This document shows, one piece after another, positions 63,393 through 64,000 of a stretch of DNA of 64,000 nt. A program made the translations under genes and the position numbers. How positions within the stretch are numbered: the stretch's first letter is position 1; every line of letters starts with the position of its first letter. Source of the DNA: DASSFG01 sp035550375 (GTDB taxonomy: Bacteria; Planctomycetota; Planctomycetia; Pirellulales; JAICIG01); assembly GCA_035550375.1 (NCBI GenBank), contig DASZPH010000055.1, forward strand, positions 26,850-90,849. Direction: 5' to 3'. The notes under the pieces are model-generated. The model saw only the letters and a list, made by a program, of their open reading frames with translations. It did not search any database and was not told where the DNA came from.

Positions 63393-64000
63393 ATGGGATC
63401 GAATGGAACGCTTGCGGGCGACGATGAGCTGATTCTGGCGTTGGCGGCCGGCGCGACGGTGCGGGAGGCCGCGGAGCGAGCCGGCGTCGGGGAACGAACG
63501 GTCTACCGCCGGCTGGCGGACGCCGACTTTCGGCAGGCCGTCAGCGAGGCCCGCGACCGGATGTTCGACGCGGCGCGGGGCCGGCTGGCCGGGCTGGCCA
63601 GCAGGGCGGCGGAGACGTTGGAGCGGCTGATGGAAAGCGAGAGGCCGTCCGAGGCGCTGGGGGCCGCAAAAGCCGTGCTGGAACTGGGGCCGCGGTTGCG
63701 TAAGTCGGCCGAAGTGGATGAGGGGATAAACCATTTGGAAGATGACGAAGAAGAAACCGACGAGAGGCAAGCATTCGCGGGCGACGACGAACTGGTTCGG
63801 GCGTTGGCGGCCGGCGCCAGCTTGCGGGACGCCGCCGAGCAAGCTGGCATCGAAGAGCAAACCGCCCGCCGCCGGCTGGCGGACGCCGACTTTCGGCGGA
63901 CCGTGAGTCGGGTCCGTGGCCGGCTGTTCGATTCCGCTCTCGGCCGGCTGGCCGGTCTCGCCAGCAGGGCCACCGGCGTCTTGGAGCGGCTGATGGCAAG
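63393..64000 (+). CDS. HTH-domain protein with duplicated units (partial)
   Basis: The frame is open from the ATG at 63393 (AGGAGG about seven bases upstream) to the window end, 202 codons, and continues beyond. Two similar units are visible: DDELILALAAGATVREAAER, AGVGERTVYRRLADADFRQA; and DDELVRALAAGASLRDAAEQ, AGIEEQTARRRLADADFRRT. Each begins with a helix-turn-helix resembling those of terminase small subunits or transposase-associated regulators, followed by RGRLAGLASRA and ERLMES. The acidic linker is DEGINHLEDDEEETDE. It probably binds DNA. The C-terminus is unknown. Confidence 0.75.
   Translation, partial: MGSNGTLAGDDELILALAAGATVREAAERAGVGERTVYRRLADADFRQAVSEARDRMFDAARGRLAGLASRAAETLERLMESERPSEALGAAKAVLELGPRLRKSAEVDEGINHLEDDEEETDERQAFAGDDELVRALAAGASLRDAAEQAGIEEQTARRRLADADFRRTVSRVRGRLFDSALGRLAGLASRATGVLERLMA

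Overview
The window (about 65% G+C) comes from a planctomycete, most likely of the Pirellulales type. Marker genes are a DUF1501 protein and a DUF1549/DUF1553 protein with haem-like Cys-His motifs, small 'FSLRT/FGLKA' membrane proteins, Uma2, an ECF sigma/anti-sigma set with envelope proteins, GC-rich palindromic repeats, and a very long secretin operon. No ribosomal RNA, CRISPR array, insertion sequence, phage module or integrase was seen.

Layout. (1) Bases 1-1800, minus strand: a Pro(TGG) tRNA, a divergent EF-Tu, then a strong hairpin, two atypical tRNA-like genes and tRNA debris. (2) 2184-13249, minus strand: a ten-gene polysaccharide synthesis and export operon with GDP-mannose 4,6-dehydratase, five glycosyltransferase-type proteins (one a tandem fusion, one half-length), a Wzm/Wzt ABC exporter and two small coiled-coil proteins. 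An intrinsic terminator at 1858-1890 probably closes it. (3) 13571-18724: a lone membrane protein, then a plus-strand two-gene unit with overlapping stop and start, coding for an AAA+ ATPase with an N-terminal winged-helix-like region and an 809-residue tubulin/FtsZ-superfamily protein. Planctomycetes generally lack ordinary FtsZ, so this pair is the strongest candidate here for an undescribed system. (4) 18734-24684, minus strand: ECF sigma, anti-sigma and two envelope proteins, two small conserved proteins and an FHA protein. (5) 25235-34879: lipoate ligase-like protein, small planctomycete proteins, the DUF1501 and DUF1549/1553 genes in divergent orientation, an S15 peptidase, a hemerythrin-like protein and a Tyr/Gly-rich secreted protein.

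(6) 35156-51831, plus strand: a type II secretion/type IV pilus assembly operon. It runs ATPase, inner-membrane platform, five pseudopilins (G to K), a PilM-PilN fusion, a PilO-like protein with a PilP/GspC-like tail, a 1396-residue secretin and a putative lipoprotein. The proteins carry unusual Gly/Ser/Thr/Gln-rich linkers, and a dispersed palindromic repeat forms part of the GspH leader peptide. (7) 51575-64000: a BON-domain protein overlapping the previous gene tail to tail, a lipoprotein, threonine dehydrogenase-like enzyme, duplicated SurA-like isomerase, EttA, an internally deleted Uma2, RuvB, a secreted protein made of 126-bp tandem repeats, a leucine-rich repeat protein and a duplicated HTH protein that runs off the end.

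Many long reading frames opposite or out of frame with these genes are GC-driven shadows and were left out. Start codons were chosen from ribosome-binding sites, signal peptides or family length. Nothing was searched against a database, so family names rest on motifs recognised by eye.
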